Assembly (NCBI GenBank): GCA_013350335.1
Contig: CM023539.1
Coordinates: 47,168,631 to 47,232,630 of the forward strand
From: Chimonanthus salicifolius
Taxonomy: Eukaryota > Streptophyta > Magnoliopsida > Laurales > Calycanthaceae
Length of the DNA: 64,000 nucleotides
Reading direction: 5' to 3'
The stretch's first letter is position 1. Every line of letters starts with the position of its first letter. Below the pieces are notes generated by a model. The model saw only the letters and a list, made by a program, of their open reading frames with translations, was not told where the DNA came from and made no database searches. The position numbers and the translations under genes were made by a program. Shown piece by piece: positions 23,801 through 36,180 of this stretch.

Positions 23801-26800
23801 GTGTATGGCCTCATTGGCAAGGAGGCCATATGACTTGCCATTTTTGGGGGCTTTCTTTAACCACTATAAAAACCCATTGTTGGGGACCTTTTTGCCCGAA
23901 CTTAGAGAGGAATCTTGGAGGAAATTTTGAGAGGTGTTTCAAGGAAAACTTGAAAACTCTTAGAAAAGGTTTAGAAAACTTGGAGACATCTTGCAATTGT
24001 TCTAATTCTTTTCATTTTTATTTATTCTTGGTGGTTGTCGTTGTCATCATTCCTGTTATGTCATCATTGCTCTTACTTTTCTATGAAACAGTTGTTGCAT
24101 TTGCATTGACATGGGTTATGGGACAGCGGTACATCCAAACATCCAAGATAATGCCTGCTGGAATCGTTGCTGGTCTAAGGTATTCATTTTTGGGAGATGT
24201 CCTAAAGTATTAAAGTATGTCTAGTTGAAAGTTTATAGCTTTTGTTGTTCATGAACTTCGTAGTTTTAATGTTTGAAATTTTCATCTTTTTCTTTTTCCT
24301 TCTTTTAAATTGAATTTGTTATCAAGATCATTATCAAAATCATTTGACCCATCTGACTAAGTTTGGCTTTTCAAGTTCTACTTGCTCACTCAACCCTCTT
24401 CAATATAGAACTTAAACTCATTTCTAGATTTGACAAGATGTTTCCTATGGGCTGACTTGCCTTCTTTTATCTGCAACAGTCCCTTATCCTGGCTGCCAAT
24501 GGGCATATGATGGAATATCAACATGTGTTAAGAGTTACTCTTTTATATTGAATTTATCATTCCCTAGTTCTTCAAAAGTTCCATTAGCAATTTAGACCTG
24601 AATATCTTGTCTATTTTTTCTTTTTTGTTTCATGTTTTAAAAATAAGATGTAAGTGACAGTCAATACCCATGCCTTTTCAAATTTTATTCGGTGATGTGT
24701 CATTTTTGTAATAATTGTCCATGTTTAAGTGCACCATTCATTCTCAAGGTCTTGTGTTATGTCATATCCCAATGTTACAAAAATTATGTTAAGAACTTCT
24801 CCCATACACCATGACTTATAACATTTTTCAGTTTTTTCAGGTATTTGTTAGGGTAGAGAGCCAATTTAATGGTTCTTTTTGAAATTCAATCAGCAAAAGT
24901 ACACATTAATGTGATACTTTTGTATGCATATAAGAAGTTTCCGATGATGCTAGGCTCTGATTGGAGGATTTCTAAGGATAAAAAGTGGGTAATGTGACTC
25001 CATTGGCTATTCTTAACTTTCCCAACGTGCGTTGGACTATTTAAGACAAAGAAAATAAGGGCTTAAATAATATCATTCTGTAGCCCAACTTCATTAGAAT
25101 TTTGATTCTCTCCAAAAGTTATTGCATTGGTCATCACCCCTCTAAACTTATCACCCCGTGCAGAATACTTTGCACACCCCTATATGGGGCCCACCTAAAT
25201 CCCATCGGTGGGTCCTTTGTTTATTTTTGAACAAAGACAATAATTATATTATTAAAGAATAATGGACATAGAGCCAAAGCATAAACTCCATGTAAGAGAA
25301 TTATACCGAAGCAAGAAAAACTGAGCTAAAACTACAAAACAAAAACCAAAGCCTCATAGCACATAAAATAAAATGTGACAAAGCAACCATCTCAAACCAA
25401 CACATGAAAAACAATACCCATATCCCCATACACCCATAAACAATATGGGTCAACTCTATCAACACTTTCGCCAAAAAGTCCACTACAAAATTAGCCGACC
25501 TCTTAACATGTCTGAATTGGACCACTCTTCCTTGGGTTAACTTCCTAATGGCTCTTACAATATGAATCATGCCACATGAAGGTTCTTTTCTTCCACTTGT
25601 CCATGCCAGAACATTCATGGAGTCCTCCTCAATAATCAAATTAACTAATCCATAGTTGCAACCTAGTGAAAGCGCCCTTCTAATCCCTAGAAGCTCTGCC
25701 ACATTTGATTCCTTACACCCAAAAGATTCCAAAAAGAATTCAACACAACTTCTCCTCATCGTTATGCACAACCCCTCCAATACCTACAGGTTTACCCCTT
25801 GGTGCACCATCAACATTGAACTAAAAATATCTACTACCTGGTTTAACCCAAGCCTCTCTAGGGGCGTTCCTTTGAAAGGTCTTTGCTTGAACATGGGCCC
25901 CGTTAAGAATCACTTTGATCGGATCAATCAACCTATGATCTTGAAGGCCACATAAATTTAGGAATTAAAAAAGTAATTTAAAGTGATCAAATTTGGAACT
26001 TACGGCTTCATAAATCTAGTAAAAATGATTTTTTCTCGGCTCCATTTTTAAGCAAAGACATTTAAATCAACTCATTAGATGGGACTAAAATGGACCCACA
26101 TGGGGTGCGTGGCATCCCATTGTGTAGGTGATCATTTATCAGTCAATCCTTCATACTCTCTCTTTTCTTTTCTTTCTTTTCTCTTCTGAAAAGAGCATGT
26201 ACAGGATAAGGTGAAGCCAGCACACCCAAACTCAGAAACACCAAAGAGAGAAAGGTACAATGGCAAGATAAACAAAAAAGAACCATTGGTCTAATGCGAA
26301 ATCAACAATCATATCAATCCTAGTGACCTTCACTCGAAAGACACAACACCATTTGCCAAATCTTTTGATGTGCAAGAAAGTCATCTCCCTAGTATCTCTG
26401 ATCTCTCTATACATAGGGAGAAACTCCCATGGATGCCTTCTTCTACCCTTGACCTATCAGCTTATCATTTATCCATTGGCCTTTCATACATTTCATGTTG
26501 TTTACTCGATGCCTCGCAACTTACTGTAGGTTATCTCTAAAATAATTGAAAGTGTGCCTTCTTCATCTCTCTAAACTTTTGCATGAACTGTCTCAAGAGG
26601 ACAATATTTTTTATTCAAAATATACCTGCTAAATGGATTCATTGAATATTGGATTTTTGTATTAGGCTATGTTCCAGTTCTCAAATTTTCATACACCATA
26701 TTACCAATATGTTTGTACAATTCTTGATATCTCAAGTTCATTTTTTTTAAGGGACGTAAATGCTATTTTACTATTCTTGCCTGATGCACACTCCACAAGC

Positions 26801-28300
26801 CAAACAAAATCCCATAAAAGGGAAAAACATACAGTGCATGACCAAACTGGGCCAGCCTACAGTCGCAAACAATATGCTACAGTCACAATACCATAAACAG
26901 AAAAGGGGCAAAAATTGAAGCCCTCATGAGCAGTGCTAGTCTATGGGTTACACTATCTTCCAAGTTGAAGCACAAGGCTAGACTTATCATATAATACAAA
27001 AAAGAACTTCACTGAACCTTGATACATTGACAACAAATGCCCCGTTCTGCTGGACTATGCGTCACTGATGGCTTTCCAATCCAGTTCAAAAGCATCCAAA
27101 GACAGTTCATACCCAGTTTTGCCCATTGAATTGCACAAGAGTTGCTTTTGATGAGAATCATTGGGATGCTGCTATATTCTTCAACACTCAACAGTCTATA
27201 AACAGAGTTAATACTTTTCTACCATTTGAATTACAGCTTGTATATGCACAATATGGGGACTTAACATTTTCAAAAATCTACTGAAGGAGGATTTGGTATG
27301 GGTATCCCATATAATCTCTCTTTACTTTATATGAGTAAGTTCAGGGTGACCGTCAAATGAATTTTGAGTTGTGATTTGCTTCCATGTTGGCAAGAAAAAA
27401 AAAGAAGAAAAAATTCTTAAAAAATAGCTAAAAATAGGAAAAGTAATTTTAAGATTGATCTAGTGAATTTAAAAGATTTGACTTATCTTTGTCATATTAT
27501 AATTGAAAAGATATGGAAATTCATGTAATAAATAGACTAAAAATAGAAAATGATATTAAAATTTCTTTTAGTTGGAAAGATCTAGTCTAACCTTCTCATG
27601 TTATTATCTAAAAATAGAGGAAATTCATACAAAAATGACCAAAATATAGAAAATGGATTTTCTGATTAAATTTGATCTGTTCAAAAGATTTGGCCCATAT
27701 TATTTGTATTAGTATTTAAGAAAAATTCTGCATGAACATTTGTGTAGTAGAAAAACTATTTGCTTTCAATATTTTTATCCCATTTGATATTATCATACCA
27801 TGAGAAACTTCTCAAGAATTTGAGGAACTTGAAATTCTTATACATCCGTAATGAACAAGTATCTGTACCCACTAGTATCAGGCATTGTGCTAACTCTGAT
27901 GGGAATAAATGGTTTTGATAATTGTCATGAGCATAAAACAGGTTGTTCCTTCTGTCTTTTTTGTACATTTGAATGAAAAGGTTTGTACCTTAGAATGTTG
28001 TTTATCTGTTTATTTATGTGCTAATTGCTAAGCTGTACTGTTTTCTTCTGCTATGTTGAAGGCTGAAGGTAACTTAGTATGTTGTCCATTTTCATTTTTA
28101 TTTTTTGAGAAGTATTCAAGGATGCTGTCCATTTTCCCCAATTACATCTCCTTTTAACATGCACTGATACTTCCTGTGCTGAATTTCATATGTTGTTGTA
28201 TTTACTAATGAATGATCCTCCTTGCAGTGGACTCATGGTTGGATTTTATGTTTACAAGATTGCTACTGGTGGTAACCACTTCCCAGCTAAAGCTGAATGA
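20822..28300 (+). CDS. TMEM14/FATTY ACID EXPORT-type membrane protein
   Basis: Exons 20822-21020, 24092-24179 and 28228-28300, with GT-AG junctions in phase, give 119 residues, the usual length of the short FAX proteins (FAX5-7 type). Seen: start MHDFCLTIPYG, then four hydrophobic segments at about 8-23, 30-49, 60-77 and 86-106. The Tmemb_14 signatures are YVKRGSTASLAGG, KRKNSYLAL, WVMGQRYIQTSKIMPAG and GLMVGFYVYKI. It ends GGNHFPAKAE. No plastid transit peptide is present at this start. Family knowledge: FAX1 exports fatty acids from plastids; the short members are thought to act at ER or other secretory membranes. The substrate here is not shown. The introns are 3.1 and 4.0 kb and hold transposon fragments. 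Confidence 0.93.
21060..21400. mobile_element. Possible non-autonomous DNA element in FAX intron 1
   Basis: Repeated GGAATTC/GAATTCC motifs, inward-facing from both sides, with an end resembling GCCTGTTTGGTAGAAATTCC on the minus strand. This layout is common in plant MITEs. Termini and target duplication were not resolved. Confidence 0.35.
22890..23240 (-). mobile_element. RTE-type LINE 3' end
   Basis: The minus strand encodes RDRVRNERIRDNLKIAP and then IDDNLRETRLRWFG, the conserved end of plant RTE reverse transcriptases. Degenerate sequence and a (GAT)n tail follow, visible as TCATCATCATCATCATCAG at 22895-22913. Such short tails are typical of RTE elements. Located in FAX intron 1. Confidence 0.75.
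23650..24080 (+). other. FAX intron 1 segment with open frame
   Basis: A 158-residue open frame (23737-24213) runs into exon 2 in another frame. It includes a TATA-like CTATAAAAACCC and GA-rich sequence that could be an old LTR, but no boundaries are visible. I do not consider it a gene. Confidence 0.3.
25300..25960 (-). mobile_element. LINE remnant with RNase H domain
   Basis: The minus strand first reads WVKPGSRYFQFNVDGAPRG and IGGVVHNDEEK. After a frameshift it reads FGCKESNVAELLGIRRALSLG, LIIEEDSMNVLAWTSG, MIHIVRAIRKLT and VVQFRHVKRSANFVVDFLAK. This is the RVT_3-type RNase H of plant L1 elements: catalytic Asp in NVDGA, Glu in AELLGIRRAL, Asp in EEDS, Asp in VVDFLAK. The frameshift shows it is dead. 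It lies antisense in FAX intron 2. Confidence 0.8.
25961..28227. other. Rest of FAX intron 2
   Basis: About 2.3 kb of AT-rich sequence without a recognisable gene or well-bounded element. The 60-residue minus frame at 27009-27191 is not assignable. Confidence 0.5.
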
Positions 28301-30113
28301 AATTTCTGATGGAGATTCATGTATATGAAGGAAATGCCATGTCCCAGTTATGCAGTTTTTTTTTTTTTTTTTAATGACATGTCCTGATTATGCAGTTCCA
28401 ATTTCCTGTAGTACTTGACAAGCTCATTGTACAATGCTGTGCAAAATGTGACTAAAGTGATTTGAGGTACTTCTAGTAACACCTGAAATGTTTTTATATT
28501 GATTCAAGGTACCTAATAACACCTGGAATGTTCATTTGTGTCAATGACTCTTAGAAGGGTGGTTGAGTTTTAATCTTCTATACTAGTGCCCTTTCCAGAG
28601 AAAGGGAAAGAACAAATAAGGGTCGGTTTGGGTTGGGCAAAATAGTCGAAACACTGGAGAAAGCAAGGAGTCAACTGGTTTGGTGATTGAATCACCACTT
28701 TAAATTTTCTCCCAAATTGGGTGATTCTTGAAGCAGCCACACTCCATGCCAATATCATCCTTCTACCATTCGACTGAAATTCTTCTTGGTGAGGAATCAC
28801 CTGAAAGTTTTTGCCCAACGTATACGCAGCCAAAGAGATGCTAGGGATGAGGTGAAAATTACTTCATGGGAATGAGAAATGATCTGCTGTGAATTGTTTC
28901 ACAATATATTGGCGTGAACTTTCACTACAACCATTGGATTTAGTTAGTGACTGACTTTAAAATGTGAAAATTGATGGCTTTCAGCTCATGAACCGAATCA
29001 CGATAGATTATTTCGGCTGAGAAATGGGGGACAATTGCACTAGATTTTCTGATGATGCAGCAGATGATGGTTTGACATGACTAATTGAATGCATGGGTAC
29101 GAAATAATGAAGGGTAGAGGATGTAGTTCAAACCACTAATAAATAATTATATTAAGAAATAAAAAAATTAGTAAATATATATAAATGATATGATTTATAA
29201 AAGCTTTTAAAATGACATGTATCGTCAGATTGGAAAAAGAAAAAGGTCTGATCGCACCGAATCCATAGGGCTGAAGGTTCGACGGACCAAATCCTTTCTG
29301 AAAAAAGAAAAGTACAGTAGGGTTACACCAGGAAGAAATTAACTGATCTCCTCTCGAATCTCGAGGGCCTCAATGGGTCATGCTGAGAAGTGGGACCCGC
29401 AAGTTATAGATTTTGTTGTTGAACTTTAATGAATTGACAACATTGCCGTCCTTCCGTTCAGCCTTTTGCATGGCTTCTTTAATGACAACTTCATTCTTTA
29501 AATGTCATGGTCTGATTATAAAAATAGTAATAGAGTATATATTTTTTTTCAGTCTTATTCTCTGATAACTATATACGATATTTAGGATATTATTCATTTT
29601 ATTTTATTTTTACAGTATAAATTAGCTCACTGATCAGTTTACTGGATCACTGAGTGAATCATTGACCCTTCAACTGCAGTACAAATCGGCTTAGTTGAAA
29701 TTGTAGATTCAGCTAGTCAAGATGACATATTCGATTTTAGAATCTAGTTGAAATAGCAAACTCGGCTAGTCAAGATGACAGATTCAATTTCTTGTACTTT
29801 TTTCTTCGGTACGGCAGTAGAAGGGTAAAATTGAGAATATTCTAAAACCCATATTGGGTTATATAAAATGCCCGTGGAAGGATCGTTGGCCATAATAATA
29901 ATGTGTGATTATGAAAATAATTGGAAGATAAGAACAGACTATATGTATTAGATCTTATTCAATTGATTTAATATTATGTTCATTTATTCTTACAATTATA
30001 CGTGACTTTTGAGAGTGAATTTAGTATTTTTTTTTTTTAATTTACGTGTGAAAAATCATAAGATACCCAACATAAAACATGCGGTGTTTATGACATGAGA
30101 ATTTTTTTTAAAG
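28301..30113. other. 3' flank of FAX-type gene and intergenic DNA
   Basis: Holds the likely 3' UTR (T run at 28357-28372 inside it). The rest is unremarkable, AT-rich sequence with no gene seen. A short motif around GATTCAGCTAGTCAAGATGACA is repeated at about 29705 and 29765. Confidence 0.5.
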
Positions 30114-30290
30114 AATAGTTCAGTTGGTCTAAGCTTATAGAATTAGATTACAAGGTTTAGGTTTAACTCCTCTTGAACTTATTTGATATGCAATATGCAA
30201 AATTTACTGGGGGTTTCGTATATCCTTAAGATTAGTCACATCTCTAATATATGATGGAGATATTAATGTGATACAGATAAAAACTCATTG
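30114..30290 (+). mobile_element. tRNA-derived SINE
   Basis: Head with CAGTTGGTCTAAGC (box A-like) and AGGTTTAACTCCTC (box B-like). The shared 3' core CCTTAAGATTAGTCAC follows, then AATATATGATGGAGAT, also present in the fragment at 1730-1855. Confidence 0.55.
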
Positions 30291-30543
30291 AATTGCTGAT
30301 AAGAATGGAAAAAGAAGAACAAATAATCACGTTCATAATTTCAATCCGATATTAAATTTAACAAGAAACGGATATGAGATGAGACCCAACAACTCTATAA
30401 AAGGAAAAGAAGTATTTATTGATGTATAAGTTTGTATTGAGTCTAAAGAGATTAGTGTTATTAAAGACCGCACGTCCTAACACGGTTTTTTTTTTTTAGA
30501 AAATACGAAATAAAGTAAAATTTTCAATTTATCCCTGCCCTTC

Positions 30544-33500
30544 TGTAATACCCGGACCTAAATTAAGCGTGATTAATTAATAAATCCTTTTTAGACCAGT
30601 TAATCTCGAAGATTACGGTTAGGGCTTTGTGAAAAATCAAATATGGCCCAATCTGAGCTCGAAAGCTCAGTGATTTAGCTTGTCCAGCTAGAGGGGCAAA
30701 ATGGTAATTTACTACTTATTGATATTATTTTATTAATTGTGTCATTATGTGATTATTATTGGATTGTATTATTTTTCCTTAATCAAGGATTCTAATTTCT
30801 TATTTTAGAATTATTTTATTTTCAAAAAATGATATTTAAAACTGCCCGTCAAAACCTCGAAGGGAAGAAATAATATTTTTAAATGATTTTGGAAATAAGA
30901 AAAATTTGACGCAAGTATATTATATTAGACCATTTTAGCATGGTCTAGTTTATTCTTTCAAACCCCAAAAATGAGGATTTTAATTCGTTTAATTTAACAC
31001 AAGTTAAATTAAGTAAATAATGTTAAATTATGATTTTTATTTAAATCCATGGTTTTTAATGAGTTTTAAATCTCCAATTTTTTATGGTGATTAGAGTTTT
31101 TGAAACCCAACTTATTTGTCAAGTTGGATTAAATTTATTAAGCTTTAAAAGTATTGTTTTTAGTTAAAAATCTATTTTTTATCAAAAAGGGACCTTTTTG
31201 CAAAACTAGAAGTAGTAGGGACTTATTTCTCATCTCTCTCAGCCAAACCAACCGATCACTCCCTTCCTTGCCTCTGTTCTTCCAAAAAAAATTTACCTTA
31301 AGCTTAAAGGAGGAATTTTCAAAAGCCTGGATTTTCAACCCAAGAACTCAAGTGAATATAACCACTGTGTTCCTCTTTAAATTTCAGTCGGTTTAGAATC
31401 AAGTAGAAGTAAATTTAGCTAAGTTTTGAGTGAGTAAAATGGATTTAAAGTTTAAGGAAAAGCATAGTTTTTCTTGTGTCAGTGTGGTTTTCGTGTTAAA
31501 ATCTGATGGCTTATTAAGTGTTAAAGTTTTAAATCACTCCCTATGGAAAGTGGACTCACTGAGGAGTCCATCTGACCGGTTGGATGTTAAAATCGAATCC
31601 AGGAAACCCACTGTTTCTGGATTCGTATTTCACTCCCTATTCGGCGTCACTGTCTACTATTACAGATAGAGAAGGAAGACGACTCTCGAATGGTCCAAGA
31701 GTTGTGCTTCGGACAGTCCGAGGGTAACCCCCTTCGGACTATTCGAAAGTGACCCTTCGGACGTTCAGAGCTTCGGCTCGAAGTACCGAAGTGGCCAGAG
31801 GCTAACCATTCTCTGCCTCTGCTCCGGACGTTCCGAGTCCTATTTGGAAGGACCGAACTTCTCTCGGACGATCTGAGCTTCTCTTGGCATGATCCTAGAC
31901 ACACAGACCCACCGAAGCCTGTTTTCTCTGTTTTTCAGTTCAGAAAGATCTTCGAATGATCCAAGACCTGACCTTCGGACGGTCCGAAGAGAAACCCAAG
32001 TTCCGAAGTTTGTGACTAGTTTTAGACAGTGGTTCGGATGATCCGCAGTCACAGTACCTGGTTCCGAGGTATGTTCCGAGAAACCCAGTTTTTTAATGTA
32101 AAATCGTGATTGATTGATTGGTGATGCATGTGTTAGACCTAAGTTTTAATTGAGATGTTTATATCCCTTGATAATTAAAATTTTAACTAATCCTTCTTCT
32201 CTTATTACTATAGTGTATATACTACTTGTATTCACTTCCAGGTCGACTCTATTTGTCGGGCACTGAGCAACTTCACTTCCAAGCCGACGCTATATCAGTT
32301 GGGCACTGAGTGACCGCGAGACCTTACTCAACATGTCAATCTAGTCCTATCCAGAAGATAATACGAGAAGTAACCTGAGTATCTAGACCTAATTAAATAC
32401 GTCAATCTGATCATGCCTAGAAGACAATATGAGATTTGGACTGAGTACCTTATTATGATTATATTGTGGATTATTGTAACTTAACATGGTTAGAAACCAA
32501 GTAGGAGACTCAATTCCATTTACCTTGGAGATTTTTGGGAAAACAGTATGGTTTTGAAATACTACTTGTATGTATGCATTTGAATGCTATGTATCTTGAC
32601 CGACTATTGATTATGCACCTGTTTGCCTGTTGAACAGAGACCGCGATACCACACAATTTCGGTGAGGGAACTTAACTTTGCAGTGGGTGTAATCAGGTTT
32701 AATGAGATGAACCTTGAGCAATGAGTGGTTTCAAGTTTGATTAACCTACCCATGTGCCCGGATATGATGCACTGTTGTAAGAAGTGCTTATGATGATTGT
32801 AAATATTTATGATATTGATCATATGAGATATGTAATATTGTTTCCACGTGCCCTTGACTATTGAACCAATATCGGCCATGTGTGCGAGATGGTTTACGTC
32901 TATTGGACCAGGGGTGTCGACAGTTGCTGACTTGAGGAGTGTCAGTATCGGTCATGTGAGGGCCGGAGATGTACTTGGAATGATGTATTTTGACCGTGTC
33001 GGGACTTAATACGATGGTCTCAGCGTAGTATATAGGTGTTACGTTGGATGACAACAGTAATGGAATGATGATGAGATTATATTTGATGTTGAGATTATTT
33101 TGGATAAGCATGAGATATCACATTGCAAATGTTGATTATTTAACTAACCTGATGTTTCATTAGACTACATTGTTATATTTCATTCACTGAGCTAGTTAGC
33201 TCACACAACTCACATTTTAGGAGATGTGCCCGAGGAGGAGAACCCTCCGTATAAAGCTTAGGATGGATAAGCTGCTGCGTTGCCTTGGGATTCCCACTGA
33301 GGGGAATTTCGCTATCTTTACTTTTTGGTTCCTTGAACCATTTGTTTATGTAAAGTACCACGTGTGGTACTTAGTTTGTATCGATGTCATGTATTGAACT
33401 GTCATGTGTTCTGTAGTTACTCTGATGGTGTTGTAATAATAATTCGTTGTTGAAATTATGTGTTGTGGTTGTGTCTCTTTTGGGTAGACTTATGGTATGT

Positions 33501-33636
33501 GTTTCAGTCCACATGTTGAGATCATGTGTGACCTTTAGGCCTAACCGTTGATCTGACCCAATTAGAATTCTTAAGTTTAGTTTAAAAAAAAAAATCAGTG
33601 ACGTTCCAGGCCCACTTTTCGGGTCTGGGCGTGACA
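30544..33636 (+). mobile_element. Solo LTR, 3,093 bp
   Basis: It begins TGTAATACCC and ends GGGCGTGACA (TG...CA with inverted TGT/ACA). It is flanked by a perfect 5-bp target duplication CCTTC at 30539-30543 and 33637-33641. No reverse transcriptase, integrase or internal direct repeat is present, so it is a solo LTR and not a full element. A related sequence at 62337 aligns over most of the first 1.7 kb. Termini and length fit Ty3/gypsy chromovirus LTRs; the lineage is inference. 31680-32060 is a block of TTCGGAC/GTCCGAA imperfect palindromes not found in the other copy. Confidence 0.88.
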
Positions 33637-33660
33637 CCTTCTATATGCAGATTTTAAGTA

Positions 33661-34010
33661 GATCACAGTGGTATACCTATAATTCTGAGTGGTGTACCTA
33701 TAATTTCTAAATTAACTATAATTTTAGCGTGCAAAACCCATCCATAGCTATGCACCTATAATTATGAGCGATATACCTATAATTCTGAGCGGTGCACCTA
33801 TAATTTCGAAATTAACTATAACTTTGGTGTATAAAACTCATACATAGCGGTGCACCTATAATTCTGAACGGTTTACCTATCATTCTGAGCGGTGCACCTA
33901 TAATTTCGAAATTAAGTATAATTTTGGCATGCAGAAAACATCCATAATGGTGCACCTATAATTATGAGCAGTGTACTTATAATTTTGAGAAGTGCACTTA
34001 TAATTTTGTT
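33661..34010. repeat. Minisatellite, about 100-bp period
   Basis: Three higher-order copies, marked by CTATAATTTCNAAATTAA at 33699, 33799 and 33898. Each is made of shorter units of about 21 bp around GCGGTGCACCTATAATTCTGA. It begins about 20 bp after the solo-LTR target duplication. Confidence 0.85.
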
Positions 34011-34588
34011 TTTTAAAATGTTAGGAAGAGTAGAGTTTTCACGTAAATTTTTTAAAACCTGTGTCTCCTAACAAAGAAACACCTCTGTTAAGATGGGTGG
34101 CTCTTATTAATTATAGACAAGTTTGGTGGATATTTGGGTTATTGATTGTTCAGCCAACTTGTGTCAAAAGGTGAAATTTGCTTTATAATCAAATGATTGT
34201 ATAGTTAGATCGACTATTATGATAGTTATTTAACTAATAACTGTAAGAGAAAGATTCATTTAATCATTTTACTTTTAATTTTGAAATAAACACTATAAAA
34301 AATGTAGATCTAAGTTTAAAATAGCAAATAATAATTTCAATAGCTTGAATATATCATGAATTAGACCTCATATAAAACCCTAGTGTTCCGGTGTAATAAA
34401 TACCTGAGTATTTTCAAATTTTGACTTAAATATATGTAGCCATGTAATTCAAATTTAAATTAAATAAGTGACTAAATTAGAACTTCCTTTCAATAGCCTG
34501 TTTGACTTTGAATTGAATGGATGAAAATGTTAGCATGTGATTAGCTTTTTATAACTGGTATATTGACAAATTTTGCTTTAATTTAGTA
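34011..34588. other. AT-rich intergenic DNA
   Basis: No gene or element recognised. Confidence 0.5.
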
Positions 34589-34596
34589 GGCTTAAG

Positions 34597-34789
34597 TTGG
34601 GGTCAAAATCTCAGTATTGGCCTGTGAAATCTCTCTATTTTAATTTTTTAAATTAAAACTACCGACATCAGATTATATCGATGATATATATCAGATATTG
34701 TCCGATATTGACAAATATTGGCTGATACGATTTTAAAACCGATATATATCGGCCAATACGATATGTATCAGCAGATATTATAATCCCTA
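34597..34789. mobile_element. 193-bp hAT-like MITE, copy 2
   Basis: The termini TTGGGG and TCCCTA are flanked by GGCTTAAG (34589-34596) and GGCTTAAC (34790-34797), a 7-of-8 target duplication. The interior holds ATATATCGGCCAATAC and GTATCAGCAGATA, matching the copy at 19173 in the same orientation. Confidence 0.75.
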
Positions 34790-34797
34790 GGCTTAAC

Positions 34798-35357
34798 CGA
34801 CCTTGTAGATTATCAAAATTCAAAATTGAGTTACGAAAACTTATAATTTAATCATATCATATACGAGGTTGATGAAAAGGTCATTTTTAAAAACAAGGGC
34901 TGTTTTTCATCATTTTAAAAAGAATTAATTAAATTATATCTTTTAGGTTCTTTAAAAATTAATTAATTTAAATTATTTCTTCTTCCTATACTCTTGTAGC
35001 TTGTTTAAGTATTCATTAAAAAGTCTAAACATGGATATAATGCGACAGAAAAAATCACCCTATCTGAGGAACTAAGATATATCCTTTCAAAATTTTATTT
35101 CTTTAAACTATTTTTATTTTTAAATGTCCATGTTTGAACACAGAGCTCATAGAAAATCATTTTAACCAATATCAAATAATTCATATTTATTTGACTACTA
35201 AAAAAATAATAACTTAAACTATTTTTTATCTTAATTTCTATGACCTATTTATCTATCTTGTAAACTTTGGTTCATTTTTCTGTATATTATTCTAAATTTG
35301 TGTGTACAGTTATTATAGAATTAAAAACAACCAAATATTGAAATGTCTAAAAATATA
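34798..35357. other. AT-rich intergenic DNA
   Basis: No gene or element recognised. Confidence 0.5.
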
Positions 35358-35365
35358 GTTTAATT

Positions 35366-35654
35366 CAATGTTATTAGAACCGGGCCGTCCAACGAACCGT
35401 CTTCGAGGCATTTTCGGTTCAATTGGGTTCAACCGCAGTCAAAGTCGGTGAAAGTCGATTAAGTAGTAATATAATATAAATATTACATATAAAATTAAAT
35501 AAATTATCTTTTACCAATAACATTAATATAAATTAAAAAATAATATTTAAATTCTGAATAATATTTTGAAACGATGAAAGATATGGGATAGAACGGAACC
35601 ACAGCTGCCGCAGTTCCGGTCGAACCGCGGTTCGGTCTCGTTTTTATAACATTG
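35366..35654. mobile_element. hAT-like MITE with perfect 8-bp target duplication
   Basis: The termini CAATGTTAT and ATAACATTG are exact inverted repeats. GTTTAATT occurs immediately on both sides (35358-35365 and 35655-35662). The interior is a GC-rich, AT-rich, GC-rich sandwich with GGTTCGGT-like motifs. Non-coding, 289 bp. Confidence 0.85.
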
Positions 35655-35662
35655 GTTTAATT

Positions 35663-36180
35663 CAACCAATCAAAGTGATTTTTCTTCAATCAAAGTGAAA
35701 ATTTCTAGACTCTATATTTATGTGTAAAATTTTATAATGAATAGTTAAATAAACTACAAAAATATAAAAATTGAAATTAAAATATCAAATTTTAGAAAGT
35801 CTAAAAAGTACAAGTCAGTTTGATTAAGATGACAAAAGTAGACCTTTTGTTTAAAGTACGATCTTTTTCATTGGACTTAACATCTCTAATAACCATGAAC
35901 TCATTTAATTTTAGGAATTTTTAATAAGACGTTATTAAATCAAATTTTATGTGACTTAAATTTAAATTAATAACGTGCAATATTAAAAAAGTCCAGCAAT
36001 CCTACCGAATAAATAAAAATTGTCAATATATTTATAAAAAAATAAATCTCATTTGAACATCTTTAACATTTAATTTAAACATCAGATATGTTTCTATTCA
36101 GTTATTCAAAATTTAAATAATTATATTTAATGAAACTAATTTCTTAAAAATTATAAATTAATACATATTTTTGCAAGATT
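35663..36180. other. Upstream flank of the AT-hook gene
   Basis: AT-rich. It probably contains the promoter of the transcript that starts near 36180, but I cannot point to a clear TATA box. Confidence 0.4.

Noticed and set aside
23737..24213. 158-residue open frame before FAX exon 2
   Set aside because: It is intronic and in a different frame from exon 2; no family recognised.
26232..27191. Small open frames in FAX intron 2
   Set aside because: Short, both strands, no conserved motif; treated as chance frames.
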